A stretch of 64,000 bases of DNA from Kingdonia uniflora (GCA_014058105.1 JACGCM010000560.1:6076001-6140000); one strand, 5' to 3'. Shown: positions 35,203-47,279, numbered from the stretch's first letter. The notes: a model not told the origin generated them from the letters alone. Numbers and translations: made by a program.

Positions 35203-36019
35203 TGTAGTAGCCTACTCGTAGCCTTTAAACAGACAGCAGAAGCCCACTTCATAGCCTACTCAAATATATCAAAGCCCTCTCAACCCCTAAACAAGGCTCC
35301 TCAGAGATCTCCCAGAGATGAACCTTCAACACCAGACAAAACTTTGAGAATGGATCACTACATTACAGCAGACATCCTTCGACCATATCAACATACGGTT
35401 GAAGTATGATAAGACAGACAACCATCTCACCGGACAGAACTTTGAGAATGAATTAACGTCCCAGCAGCAGGTATCCTTCGACCTCACTATCACACAGTTG
35501 AAGCCAGATAAGACAGACAACTACCTCATCAGATAAGATGACGCATTAATTAGCCTGTGCATCTACAGTTACAAGCCCAACCACCACGCCGTTAAGGGCC
35601 ATCACCAATAAATGAAGCAGTAACAGTACCGACAAGACTGGCGTCTGTCACTCGCCACGATTTTCTGACAACATAATCATGTAAGCCGGACCCACGCCTG
35701 GTGACTCAGCTTCCTATGCTTCTATAAATAGAGGAGAGGGGAAACCAGACGGGGGTTAGAAAAATCTCCTCTAGCCTTTACATCTTTACCTTCGACCACC
35801 CAGAAAACCTATTCTCGAACCCTCTAATTTACTTTTTAGTAATATAATCTGTCTTAAAAATCCTTATCAGAGGTCGTAGAGAGTCATATTCGGGCCTCTA
35901 CGCAAGTATTTGCCTTTAGTTTTATTTTATCATTGGCCAATTGCTTGTTCCCTTTGATTGAGGTTTGAGTTTACGTTGTAAGGATCGACTCCCCGTCCAA
36001 ACGGAGTTAGTTCCCTACA
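35203..36019 (+). repeat. 3' LTR of element C
   Basis: 817 bp, exactly 98 bp shorter than the 5' LTR because it has one internal repeat unit fewer. TG and CA ends intact; TCATA follows. Confidence 0.85.
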
Positions 36020-36083
36020 TCATATATGATAGATTCTAACTATTTTTAAAATATGGAATTTATTGTGCAGGTTTTGTTTAAAA

Positions 36084-38334
36084 ATGGTTGAACCCATTCA
36101 AAATGATGAGAAAGATATATACGAGGATCTTGAAGATGTAGTGTGGAACCTAGTATATAACAATTGTGTATGACAATTGGGAGAGAAGTATAGGGTTGGA
36201 TCGAGTAGTGCAGATTTAGGTAGTGTGGAACAGTTTAGGGTGGCACCTAGTACTGCCAAACAAGCTGAGGAGGAGGATACGAAAACGGAGGTAGATCACA
36301 GACCTCAAATGAGTGATCAAGAAGGTAGTGGGGATGGGGAAGAAGACGTGGAGGAAGCCGAGGAGACTTGTTACGGAGAGGGCTTAGAGACCAAATAGAT
36401 CTTAAGTTTCAAGAAATAATACGGTATTCCTAGGGACATAAGGTTAGAGGAGAACCAGTATGAAATGATCAACCAGGAAATACCACTGAATGGTATCCTT
36501 GTTCATCGAGAACAAATAAAGAAGGGATTTAAGCTTCCCCTTAGAGCGGACCAAAAGAAATTAATGAATTTCTTTGATGTGGCACCGGGGCAGTTCAATC
36601 CGAATATGTATAATTTATTCAAGGTTTTTAGAGCCATAAATGGTCGACTTAAAACCAGGGGGGAGGAGTTAATAACTGCTGATAATTTATGTGTGTATTA
36701 CACACTCAAGATGAACCCGCAGAAGCTAGTTTACTGGTATTTGGCGAGGTTCCTGAAAATACCATTGTTCTATGATATGGTATCGATGGGGGGGGGGGAA
36801 TATACCGATGAGTACTTACTTGTATCCAGAAATTACGAGTTTGATAAGAAAGATTCCGGGGAAACGTTAAAGAGAATTTTTTTTTACTTAGCTGTGTTGT
36901 TAGGTAAATGTAATTCTCGATGTTTGAATTGTGTGAATGAGATGTAAGTGTTTCTAACTTGTTTATGTTGCTTTTTGCAACATTGAAAGAGGTCAATAGG
37001 AAGTCACAGGAAAAAGAAGAATTGCATAAGGTGAGGAAAGATTTTTTTGTAGGATCGATAACTTGGTTATCGACCCAGATTTTGTGAATACACTCTTCCA
37101 AGAAGCTAGCTTAAAATGGTTGAGGGTTAAAGGATCAGAGGTGCCTGTGATCGATGGAAAAATATTGGCGAAGAATAAGAGAGCCGCGGATGCTAGTTTA
37201 CTATTGGAAAACAGATCCTTGGTTGGGTTCAACACTGACACTGAGATTGATGCTATGCTAGGAGAGACTCTAGGAAGAAATAAAAAGAAAAGGGCGGCGA
37301 GTTCTGATGTGCCTCCATTACTTCATCATACAAGGTTGACTCAACAATTATTAATAGAGGAGGTGGCTGGGACTGCTAAACTAGCAGCTGCGGTGGATAT
37401 GCGTCCCCCACAAGATTCTGGCAATATGGTCCCGAAGAGGACCAGTGGGGAGTGGTCGAAGAAGAAGATTGTTGAGGAGTCTGAGACAGAAATGCAAAAA
37501 ACTATGGATGCTTATACGTCTGGGACAGATGAGCTGAAGAAAGAGTTGGAGGATTGCATGGTGGGGATTGATAGTTTGAACACTTTTTTCAGCGAGGGTC
37601 AGAGGAATTTTTCGAAGGTGAGAAATTTTAATGCTTTTCCTCGAATGAAAAAATTGGTTGGTCACTCGAATACTCATTATATGACTTTGATACAGATTAA
37701 AAAGTTGGTAATGGAAACTATAGGACACGTTGTGGACAGTGGTGAACTAGCAAGCCAGATCATTGCCAACAAAATTATAGATTAGGATTTTATCATGGAG
37801 ATGGTAGAATTGAATGCCACATTGAATAGGTATAAGCTCGATGCCAAGAAGGCGAGGGAAATGGTGCTGGGGGAAGCAAGGAAAACGGCAGAGAAAGAAA
37901 TAAAGAAGGCTTTGGCGTTACAGCAAGCCACTTTCAAAAAAGATGTAAGGGATCAAGCTGCTGATGTTCGTAAAGAAATAGAGGAAGAACAAGGAAAGTT
38001 GTTCGATGAGGTAAAGTCAAAGATGAATGAGGAGAAACTGGTAAAATGCATGGAAGTGAGGACGCACTATAAGAAATAATATGACGAGTTGGAGGAGAGG
38101 AAAAAATTCTATAAGGGACTTGTAAAAGCTAGTGGTGCCGTGTTTGATGACAGCTTGGATGATGATGTACCTCAGACACCTAATGTGCGCAGGGAAATCA
38201 AAGTCTTTGAAGATGAAGTGATGGTAGATGCTGATGATGCTCGTCCAGTTGAGGTAGCAGATATGCAGGTTCTCGAAGGTGCTCTAAAGTTGAATGAAGA
38301 TAAATATCCCTCTGAAATGTTAAACCTTGGGTAA
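36084..38334 (+). pseudogene. Antisense gene L of element D
   Basis: Runs opposite to D's pol. The ATG (MVEPIQNDEKDIYEDLED) lies 13 bases after TTGTGCAG. An acidic region is followed by the shared domain: [36 protein letters not shown], then [18 protein letters not shown]. The first 288 codons stay in one frame with three stops. A GTAAGT donor (36944) follows the domain; its acceptor is unclear. The downstream part is coiled coil (37063-38079, e.g. ELKKELEDCMVGIDSLN, AEKEIKKALALQQATFKK), ending acidic at 38334. It is the best-kept copy for judging the C-terminal coil. Confidence 0.6.
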
Positions 38335-38792
38335 GTTGTGTTTATGTGAGAAAGGATATAAAAGTGGTCAGTGGGACCGAAACATTTTAATTAGTTGTAT
38401 GTGGTGAAACAATATTGTGTTACTGAACAAGTTTTATTTTGTAAAATAATTTTGTGCACTTGTTTTGTAAATAGTTCTAAGTAGCAGATTTGATAAAATT
38501 ATTTTGATTGAATGTGACTAAAGGTCGATCGGATAAGTGTATAACGCTTGTTTGCATAGTAGGTGAAGGATGGCTAGAAAATAGCAAGTAAGAGATTGAG
38601 TACCAGATATATATCTTTAGATGGGTATCTGGATTTAGATTTGAGAAAAACAAAATCTCTTTCAGAGTTTGTTAGATAGGTAAAGAGCGCGAAGTAGAAT
38701 ATCTTGTAATTGGATATTGTTTTCGTAGAATTCAAATGATAGGCTTTAGGTATACTTGTTAAGTAGTGACCAAAAGAAAATTAAGATATTAA

Positions 38793-39150
38793 GGATTTTG
38801 TTTGTCTGACAAATACTTAACAAGTATAGATCGAGATCAAATCAAGTAAAAAGATTGTTTGTCTGATGTATACTTGAAAAGTATAGATTGAGATAAAAAA
38901 AAATGGTAATGAGATTGTTTGACTAATGTATACTTGAAAAGTATAGATCAAGATCAAATCAAATATTAATGAGATTGTTTGTCTGATGTATACTTGAAAA
39001 GAATAGATCGAGATCAAATCAAATAGTAATAAGATTGTTTGTCTGATGTATACTTGAAAAGTATAGATTGAAATCAAATCATATAGTAATGAGATTGTTT
39101 GTCTGATGTGTACTTGAAAAGTATAGATCGAGATCAAATCAAATAGTATG
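38793..39150. repeat. 60-bp tandem repeats in the pol/antisense spacer, element D
   Basis: Six units of 60 bp, starting near 38793, 38853, 38913, 38973, 39033 and 39093 (GATTGTTTGTCTGATGTATA...GATCGAGATCAAATC). The open frame reported by translation is an artefact of the period being divisible by three. Confidence 0.8.
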
Positions 39151-39201
39151 GAGGAAATTGATAACAAAGTTTGTTTATTTGAATCGATGAAAAATGGTTA
39201 T

Positions 39202-39811
39202 TGTGATGGCCAAATTCCGTAAGCTCGAAATGGCTTAAAATTTGCTATCACACTAATGAACTTCTAACAATATTCTGATGACAAATAAGAAAATGACACA
39301 GGTGGATTTTAGCGTGGAAAACCTCTAAATAGGTAAAAAGCCATGACCTCGAGTGGTGGATTTTTGTAAAAGTATTTTTAGTGATTGAAGTAGGTATCAT
39401 ATTGGAAGTGATCTCTAATTTTAGAAATGTTTGAATCTTGTAACTAAGAAGCTTGAATAGTTTGAGAATCTAGATAAGTAATTTCTTGCGTAATGTTTCT
39501 GGTCATTTTCTCTTCAGGATCTTCTTCTTTATATAGGCGTTCTCCGCAGCTCTTCATCGTGCTGGAGCACATTTATCGAACAATATGGTTAGTGGTGGTT
39601 GACTGAGCAACTAACAAGTTCGTGAGAGACAGGCGTGTTTGACTTGTTCAGGTTCTTCGATTTAAGCTCGACCCACGTTGTTCACTAGTTTGTGGGGTTG
39701 GTTAAAATATTTACTGGAGGTGTTATGTTGATAAATGCGTGAGCCTAAGACTGGGGTAATTCGAACTAGCCACATCTCGATTTAGGTAAGATCGAGGGAT
39801 AGGTCCCTACA
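39202..39811 (-). repeat. 3' LTR of element B
   Basis: 610 bp, TGTAGGGACC at the right edge and GGCCATCACA at the left edge in minus orientation. About 90% identical by eye to 58454-59063. TATA (CTATATAAAG, minus) near 39529-39538. Confidence 0.85.
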
Positions 39812-39824
39812 ATCGCCCCCTCGC
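39812..39824 (-). other. Polypurine tract, element B
   Basis: Minus strand GCGAGGGGGCGAT adjoining the LTR start TGTAGGG. Confidence 0.65.
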
Positions 39825-40067
39825 AACTGAAGTCACGAGTGGCTTTGGTTGAGAAAGAATTTGGGGGTAACAGGCATTTGTTTAAATCTTTGAAATTCAA
39901 AATGGAGTAATGATAGTGTTGACTGGATAGAAGTTACGTGATACTAGGAGGTAATGGGTATTAAATGATGATGTGGATGCTGATATATGTAACAATTGCG
40001 ATTGAATAGTCGCGTCTATAATAAATGATAACGCTTGGGAAAACGTCGCTACACAATAATTGTAAGG

Positions 40068-40086
40068 TTTTATAAATCGTACCTGA
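40068..40086 (+). promoter_or_regulatory. Antisense TATA box upstream of S1, element B
   Basis: TTTTATAAATCGTACC, about 77 bp before the S1 ATG. It corresponds to TATATAAATAGTACC in D and E. Confidence 0.5.
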
Positions 40087-40149
40087 AGCAAATCTTTGAA
40101 ACTGTGCCTGCTTGCGTAACTTGTTCTGAATCTTACAACTTTTGCTGAA

Positions 40150-40440
40150 ATGGCGAAGACTCGTAGGATAGTTCTTGAAGAGAGGACAGCGACTGAAACG
40201 CAGAGGTTTTGGTTGAAGTACTTTGGTGACCAATCCTGGGAGCTATCTATTTCTACTCATGTTCCTCCGATTTATCAAGGTATGCTTGAAAAAGAGGTGG
40301 TAGAAGCTGAGGAGGAATTTTACTCTAAGTGGAGGTTTCATGTTCTCGTCTTGAAATGCGAGGAACATTAGGCTTGTCTTTCGTACTTTGGCGTAGGACA
40401 ATGTTTTGGCTTCATATACAGGGTATGCATAACTGTAGGG
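40150..40440 (+). pseudogene. Antisense small protein S1, element B
   Basis: MAKTRRIVLEERTATETQRF, then KYFGDQSWELSIS, then EKEVVEAEEEFYSKWRFHVL. About 70% identical to the E copy by eye. A TAG at 40369 stands where E has Trp (EERWACL); similarity continues past it (ACLSYFGV). About 74 codons are open. Confidence 0.5.
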
Positions 40441-41405
40441 CAGTTATTTTGATCTCTTGTATCTCCATGGATCATAAGGTTGGGCCTTCTTCATCTCTAC
40501 CAAGTCTTCGGTGGTAGTGGTTTCAGAGGAGGAGGTGATGGTAGTGGAGGAAGGAGACGAACGGTGGTTGTCTATTTTTGCATCTCCATCATAATGTTTT
40601 GCTCAGGAGACCTTCAGTTTATAGGGAAGGGGCTAGCACTGAGTCTATTGCTTGCATAGTTTCCATTTGAAGTTCGACTAGAATTTAACCAGACTCATGC
40701 AAGGGTAACTCTCTGTTGGATCCAATGTCTTCTTTGCATCAAGGTAAAAAATCACTGAAGCGGGACGAACTGAAGGACTTGAAGTTCCAGCATGATTGAA
40801 CGACCTATTACTTAAAAAACATTGGAAAGACTTGTTATCTATAAAGTACTTGAAGGTTGTGTTAGACAGATTTATGTATTGTGCATTGTGCCTGAAATCG
40901 ATTATTGAAAGACTTATAATCTGTAAAAATGTGTATAATAGTTGTTGATATGAATAAAATTTGACATTTGATTACCTGTGTTTTTGTTGATATAGAGTAT
41001 TTAGAAATCGAGCTTAAGAATGTACGAATCTCGCAAGTATTATTTTTCGCTACTCGAACTGAAAGAAGTTTGGTGAGAATTTATGTTGTGATGTAAGTAG
41101 AACGTGTAGTGTGCATTAAAAATGGTGGAAGCAATTTCTTTTTTAAGATTTCCGTACTTCAAAAATTCGATCTAATAGAGTTTGATGGAATAAAAAATCT
41201 AGACAAAATATGCTTGACCTAAAAAGTAATATAACAGACAAGCTCGAAGGAAGAGATAAGTTCAAATATTTTTCCCATGATTCTTGGGTCTTCTGTTGTG
41301 AGATAAAAGGTAAAATGCACGTTATTTTGAGGTGGAAGTGTTTAAAAGTTGTATATATATAACAAAAAGGGTAGGAATATTTGTGAAGGTGGAGAAGAGG
41401 TTGGG

Positions 41406-41687
41406 ATGGTACGGACTCAATCTCAAAGGATACGTCATGCCGCGGAAGGACGATTGGCTATAAAGATTGCTGAAGTGCGGAAAAGGATATTTGGTGTGTT
41501 TGACTATGATGCTGAGTTACTAGTGAGGGAGAATCAGCTCGAAGGATTAGAAATAAGGAGTAGGGAAGGTGAGTATGCCCGGTATTTTTATGTGGTATGC
41601 TTTCGTGTGTTGGTGCTGAACCCTGCAGCCCGAGAAAAAGTGGTTAAACTGATTGCCATGGTCGAGATTGAATTTGAAGATGGTTGA
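41406..41687 (+). CDS. Antisense small protein S2, element B
   Basis: Intact 93-residue frame, MVRTQSQRIRHAAEGRLAIK to EFEDG. KIAEVRKRIFGVFDYDAELL, then ARYFYVVCFRVLVLNPAARE. Same pattern as S2 of element A and, more distantly, S1. A TATATATATAAC lies about 50 bp upstream. No known domain, no membrane segment. Confidence 0.5.
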   Translation: MVRTQSQRIRHAAEGRLAIKIAEVRKRIFGVFDYDAELLVRENQLEGLEIRSREGEYARYFYVVCFRVLVLNPAAREKVVKLIAMVEIEFEDG

Positions 41688-42012
41688 TTGAGTGGGAATG
41701 TGATCGGATGTGGTCGTTCAGGTTATTAAGGTTGTTCTAGATATGTTGATGTAAAACGTGTTTATCATAAATAAAATTAAGTTTGTTGAATTTTAACGGA
41801 AAATGATGTAAATCAAGGGGATCCTCTATAGTTGCAAATGCCATTTGAAACTGTTATGATATATATTTTGAATGATTTTGAAAATTTTGTTAGCTTTGAA
41901 AATGACGTCACTTTTACTGTAAGTATGATACAAAAATGAGGAAATGCAGAAGCATCTAGTTTTATTTTGTATGTAAAGCTGGGAAATCGGACAACGTATA
42001 GTATGAATCATC

Positions 42013-42443
42013 ATGAGTGTAGGAAGGTTAGAAAAATATATGGAGTCAGGAGAGAAAAATATGTTAAGATATGAGCGGAGGGGCAATGATGGAAAGTCTG
42101 TTTTATTGAAAAGGTACAAGATGTCTGACATGGAGAGAGGAAAGGACGCCTCGGTTCCCATACCAAGGACGGGTCGTGCAAGGCATAATAACTACCAGCC
42201 ACTAGAGAGAGAAAGGATAAATAGTGCTTCTTCCTCATCATTCAAACATTTTTCAACTTTTAAATTTGGAGAGTACAGAGGGAGAGGCACAATTTTTTTA
42301 AGGGATTTGATAAGGAGTTGTCTGAGGGTGATAAACGATCAAAGAGAGGGAAAGATACTAGATCACAAAGGTGGCTATACAGCAGTGTTGTGAGGGAGGG
42401 CCTCGGCACTATTGTGGATTCCCATTCGGATTCTGAAGGTTAG
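42013..42443 (+). pseudogene. Antisense small basic protein S3, element B
   Basis: Lys/Arg-rich frame (MSVGRLEKYMESGEKNMLRY, GRARHNNYQPLERERIN) with a frameshift around 42300 into ELSEGDKRSKRGKDTRSQRW and the end DSHSDSEG. Similar in position, composition and ending to 14364-14777 of element A. It may be an exon spliced to L. Confidence 0.35.
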
Positions 42444-43434
42444 TAGAGATGTATGGGATATATGTGTTTGTGCAAATCATAATTGTTTTTTAAAGTAAAT
42501 CGTAACATCAACTATTTATGGCAACATCGATATATGTATACATACACAGAATATATATTAGAGTTATATGTTGAACGTATATGATCGATTTTTATGAAGT
42601 AATGGTAGATACCTGAACCAGTATGTAGGTCGAGCGTGAGAGACAGTTGTGTTGGTCGAAACTTTGCCTATAGAAATTGTTATTGAGATGGATTATTTAC
42701 CTGTTAACGAGGTATCGAGCTCCGGCCGAACGATGGAGTCTGATGGTAAGGTTGAAGTAGGATTGGAATAGTTTCTAGGTTTTCCTGGTCAATTGATATC
42801 TTATCCTCCTGGTTCGGATCCCTTTAGAGAATTCTGTAAGGCCAAGGCGGCTATAGGAGGGACATGGGGTAATTGTGTAGAGTATGCCGGTAGGCACTTT
42901 AGGGGTTGAACAGTAGCGGTGGGGGAAGAATATTTTTTTCTTTTGGTCGATTTAGACGTGGAAAAATGAGATAGGGGTATAGACGAATCAATTTCATTAG
43001 AATACTTTAATGGGGGTGTTCGGAGTGACCTTGAAGAAGGTTTTTTGTATTACCTGCCTCAATTTGAGTAGGGGTTGAGTCTTCCCCTGACCAATTTGGC
43101 GAAGGGTATCATGAATGCTATTGGGGCATATCCTATTCAATTGAATAGGAACATGTGGGTGGTAATAAATGTTTGTGATCATCTGAATGAGAAGTGGAAG
43201 AACGAGGGGAAGGTGAGGAGGACATCCCCTGAGGATGTGTTGCAATTCTATGGGGTAAAGAATTGTCGTGCAAGTAGGGGGCCTATTTCTGTACGAACGT
43301 TACTTGGCCTCATTTATGTGGTCTAAATTCAGTAGGTCGAACTTGGAATGACAACGTCATATGGGTGAAGGGTAATTGCCTTCAGAGAGATGGCAAAGAA
43401 CCTTTGAATCTTTGGTTTAGAACTGCAAAATAAA

Positions 43435-43519
43435 GTAAGTACTACCATGTATAGATAATATATTGATATAATTGAATTGATAATTGTTGTTTATAATAAA
43501 AAGATGTTGTACATTGTAG
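43435..43519 (+). other. Predicted intron 1 of gene L, element B
   Basis: Donor AAAGTAAGTAC and acceptor TTGTACATTGTAG, 85 bp, directly after the conserved domain exon. Confidence 0.6.
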
Positions 43520-44519
43520 ATGTAAAATCCCACGTCGAGAGGAAAAAGTATTTATTGGACAAAGTTGTTGTGAAGGAAGCTGAGCTTGATTTTGCATTGG
43601 AAGGACTAGGCCTTAGCAGAAAGAAGAGAGTTGATAGCCGGTTGAAAATGTGCAAAAGGCTCAGTCGACCACGTTGATGGCGGGTGCTGACGAAGGAAAA
43701 AAGTGAGGAACTGGTGGGGAAGGTCAAACCCATTTGGCCAAGACCCCTGAATTGGAGAGCTCGGTTCAGCCCAAAGCTTTCATGTTGAGCAAAATAACTC
43801 AAAAATTATCAAAAAAAATGGATGCTAAAATCTGTGGCGGCCTCTGGTACCACTGGAAGTGGTGAGTCTGCTAAAAAAAGGAAAAGGGTTGAACCTTCGG
43901 AGGAGTTTAAAGAGAAGGTCATCGAAAAGTGACTTGTTGTGCCCAATGACCTTAAAGAGGGGGAAGAAAGGGCCAGGTTGGCGGCCCTTCACAGAGAGGA
44001 AGATACGGGCAAGATGGTAAGTATATATTGATTAAGTAAAATATATTTATTGCATTCCGGGCATGTGCATGAGGTTGATTTATTATGCGGGTTGCTCGGT
44101 TAGTGAAGGGGCTATCGCTGGGAGTTGAAGAAGATAAGTCCGAGCTGAAGAAGATGAAAATTGAGCTTGAGAAAAAGTTAGCTCGAGCAAAAGCTGATGC
44201 TGCCAAGGACGCAAAGCAGCTAGAGTCTCTGAAGGTTTCTCATGCCGTAGCAATCGGGTAGCTATAGGTGGAGGTGAGAGCCAAGATGGAGGAGATGGCT
44301 GAGGAGCACGACAGGCTGGGGCGCCACCTGATGTCGAAGGATTACTTGGAAGAAGAAGTGAATGCCATTAAGGTGGACACCTACATTGAGGAGGAAGATG
44401 AAGAAGAGATAGATGAGGTCGCGGTAGGAGTTGTGGATGGGTTAGATGGTGTCTCCCGTCAGACTGTGATAGATAATCAAGGGGACAACACCGAACATCT
44501 TGAGGGTGAGACTGAGAAG

Positions 44520-44630
44520 GTAGGGAAGGGAAATAAATTTGTATTAACATATTTGACATGTATCATAACCTGCTGGATTGTGCGTATTTAATAGACTCGT
44601 AGGCTGAGTTTGTTTGTAACTCTTTTGTAG
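44520..44630 (+). other. Predicted intron 3 of gene L, element B
   Basis: Donor GAGAAG/GTAGGG and acceptor TAACTCTTTTGTAG. The neighbouring intron 44017-44090 has donor GGTAAGT, but its acceptor CAG has become CGG. Confidence 0.45.
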
Positions 44631-46474
44631 GCATATACAGAAATCAATCTCAGGATAAAAGACCTAGATACTGAGCTTGCCAGGGAGAAAAAGATTTCTA
44701 CATCCTTGTTGTCTTCGCAAGCTGTGCTATAGGTTATATCGACAAAGGCCTTATGGCTTATGCAATATATTTGATGCTATACTAAGTAGCGAGAGAAATC
44801 ATAGAACGTAGAGGTATAAAAAAAATTAGACAGTTGCATATAGGAAATTTATACCTGAGATACCGAAATACATGCCATGAAGTGTTTCGCTGAGTTGGTA
44901 CTTCGACCTTAAGTCTAAAAGTAGTTGTACACAGTAGATGTTAGAAATCGGAAACTTTTTAGAAATGAGATATGTACAAATGCGTGTTGATGGGTATTTT
45001 GAATTGAATTATATATAATATATCTATATTATGCAGGTCAAATTGGATCCAGTTCGCTCACGCGAAGATGAAGCGCTCCAATGTAGCCAAGAATTTACAG
45101 AGGAGTTAGATAGGATGAGGGGAGCGAGTGAGGACAGAGTAAACCAACACGTAAAAGTACACTTCAAATATGTTGAGGCAAGCCAGGCTGTTGTCGACCT
45201 CACTCGTAAGCTCGAGGATAAAGATGTCGAGATTGGCAAAGGGTCAAAAGGGCTTGCGGAGATGAATGAACATGGCACAAAACTTCAGAGTTTGATTGAC
45301 ACTCTAATGTCAAGGAATAGGTTAGTTGAAATGGCTTAGTATCATATTCAGGCGCTAGAAAGATCAGAAGGGCAATTTTAGGCAGATCTCCAAAATTGTA
45401 GAAATGAGTTGGAATGACTGAAGCAGATACTGGTGGAAAAAGATGACGAGCTGAAAGTAGCTCGAGAGAATCAATCGGCCTCGGAGGCTGTAGTTGAATA
45501 CTTGCATGTAGCCCTAACTGCGAAGGATATGGAGTTTCAGGAGATGCAATGAAGATGTAATGATCATATTGAGAGAGTGGCTCGACTAAAGGCTGAAATG
45601 GCACTAGCCAACGCACGTGTCAAGAAAGCAGAAGCTGGAGAGCGCTCGAGGAGGGTTATAAGGATGTTCAAATTCTTCTAGTTCGAGGGGATGTAGTGAG
45701 TTTATCAGGATGAATTAGAGAGCTGGAAGGTGATATAGCTCAAATATAGGGACATGTGCAGAGAGGTAATGCAAGCTTAAAGAAATGCCAGCAGAAGTTG
45801 GATACTGTTCTTATCAGGGAAAATGTCTTAGAAGGGGAAATCCGGGCGAAGGAGATGCTGATGAAGAAGAAAGATAACATATTAAAAGATACTCTGGCTA
45901 GGGAAGAGTTAAAATGCAGAAATCAAAAGACTTCGTGCTCAGGTGGTGAATCTAGAGGTCAAGGACCTGGCTGAATCAGCTAAATATGTAAAGAAACTGG
46001 AAGATAATATAACTATTGATGCTCGGCTAAACAGTGAGCTAATCCACCAGAAGAAATTATACACAAATTTGGAGGCACGCCTCGAGAAGTTGAGATCGAA
46101 ATTTGCAACGATGGTCGTATCCAATACATCATGCTCATAATTGTTAAAGTTAGTTGTTGCATATTTTATAGATGAAGTTAAAAGACTTAAGTTAGAACGA
46201 GATACCTTGTTCAAAAGTCTGTCAAACAAGGAATGCGTTTGTGGAGTGAATATAGATTTGGGGAACTGTATATCCTTCATGGAAACCCATTTAGGCCTCG
46301 ACCTGCTGATATGATAGAGCAGGGCAGAGCTGCAATAATCCGTAAATTAAAAATTTACCTCTTGCTAAAGGGGAAAGCGTTGTTGATGCCTCATCAGCAG
46401 AAAAAAATCCTTTGTAATATGAATTTGACCTGAAAAATAAATTGTATCTGCCGTAAACACATTGAAATAGATGA

Positions 46475-47100
46475 AAGGTAGTATGATATTTTCCTTATCT
46501 TATGCCTGGTGGGGTCTTTGATATAGGATAAGTTTTTACACATGTTCTAATCACAGAGGCGGGTTGAGCGATTCGAATCAAGTGACTTTTGATTCAACTG
46601 TAAGAATGTTGTAGACATATTGAAAGAGATGAAGGCTAGTATTATCTTTGACGTATCTTATGTATGTTAGATTCTTTGATATAAGACAAGTTTTTACACT
46701 TGCCAATCCCAGAGATTTAGTAGAGTCAGCCAAACCAAGTGTTATCCTTGATTTAACTGGTATAATGACCCAAACAAGTTGAAAAAGATAAAGACTAGTA
46801 TGACCTTTGCCTTATCTCTTGTTTGGTAGAGTCTTTGATATAAAATAAGTTTCTACACTTGCCTCGACCGCAGAGATTTAGTAGAGTCAACCAAACCAAG
46901 TGTTACCCTTGATTTTACCGGTATAATGACCCAAACAAATTGAAAAAGATGAAGACTAGTATGACCTTTGCCTTATCTCTTGTTTGGCAGATTCTTTGAT
47001 ATAAAACAAGTTTTTACACTTGCTTCGATCACAGAGATTTAATAGAGTCAGCCAAACCAAGTATTATCCTTGATTTAACTGGTATTAAATCGATAGAAAG
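46475..47100. repeat. About 159-bp tandem repeats in the pol/antisense spacer, element B
   Basis: Four units; TCTTTGATATA recurs at 46515, 46673, 46832 and 46993 (periods 158, 159, 161). Each unit has CAGAGATTTAGTAGAGTCA and AACCAAGTGTTATCCTTGAT. Confidence 0.8.
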
Positions 47101-47279
47101 CTAGTATTATTTATGCTCTGATCTATATAATATGGTTGAATCTATGTAAGTAGAGAGATGTTGCGAAAAACTTAAAAGTTTCATTGATTAGTTCCGAATT
47201 TATATTTGATGGAGATGAACATCTCACATTTTGGAATTGAAAAACAAAAGGGAAAATATGAAATAGAGTAGTAAGACGC

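Larger units (their letters stand above)
23079..36019 (+). mobile_element. Element C: Tat-lineage gypsy with antisense gene block
   Basis: 12.9 kb with LTRs of 915 and 817 bp (TGTAGTAGCC...CCCTACA) and flanks TCACA/TCATA as probable TSD. The order is LTR, PBS, gag, protease remnant, RT, RNase H, second RNase H, integrase, about 190-bp tandem repeats, antisense L, S2 and S1, polypurine tract and LTR. It is inserted between S1 and L of element D. The coding region is broken but less so than in A. LTR identity is about 88% by eye apart from the repeat-number difference. Confidence 0.85.
42690..46306 (+). pseudogene. Antisense gene L of element B
   Basis: Opposite to B's gag-pol. The ATG (MDYLPVNEVSSSGRTMESD) follows a GCCTATAG acceptor by 14 bases. 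One frame runs to 43324 with four internal stops. It includes the shared domain (LSLPLTNLAKGIMNAIGAYP, LNRNMWVVINVCDHLNEKW, RTSPEDVLQFYGVK). Predicted introns at 43435-43519, 44017-44090, 44520-44630 and 44733-45036. Exons after the first are highly charged coiled coil (ELKKMKIELEKKLARAKA, VDLTRKLEDKDVEIGKG, AKYVKKLEDNITI), ending FMETHLGLDLLI at 46306. Several stops. Function unknown. Confidence 0.6.

Noticed and set aside
38817..39167. 116-codon repetitive frame on the minus strand
   Set aside because: The 60-bp period is divisible by three, so the frame stays open by construction.
46475..47100. CRISPR-like array
   Set aside because: Units are contiguous tandem repeats without unique spacers, in plant retrotransposon DNA.
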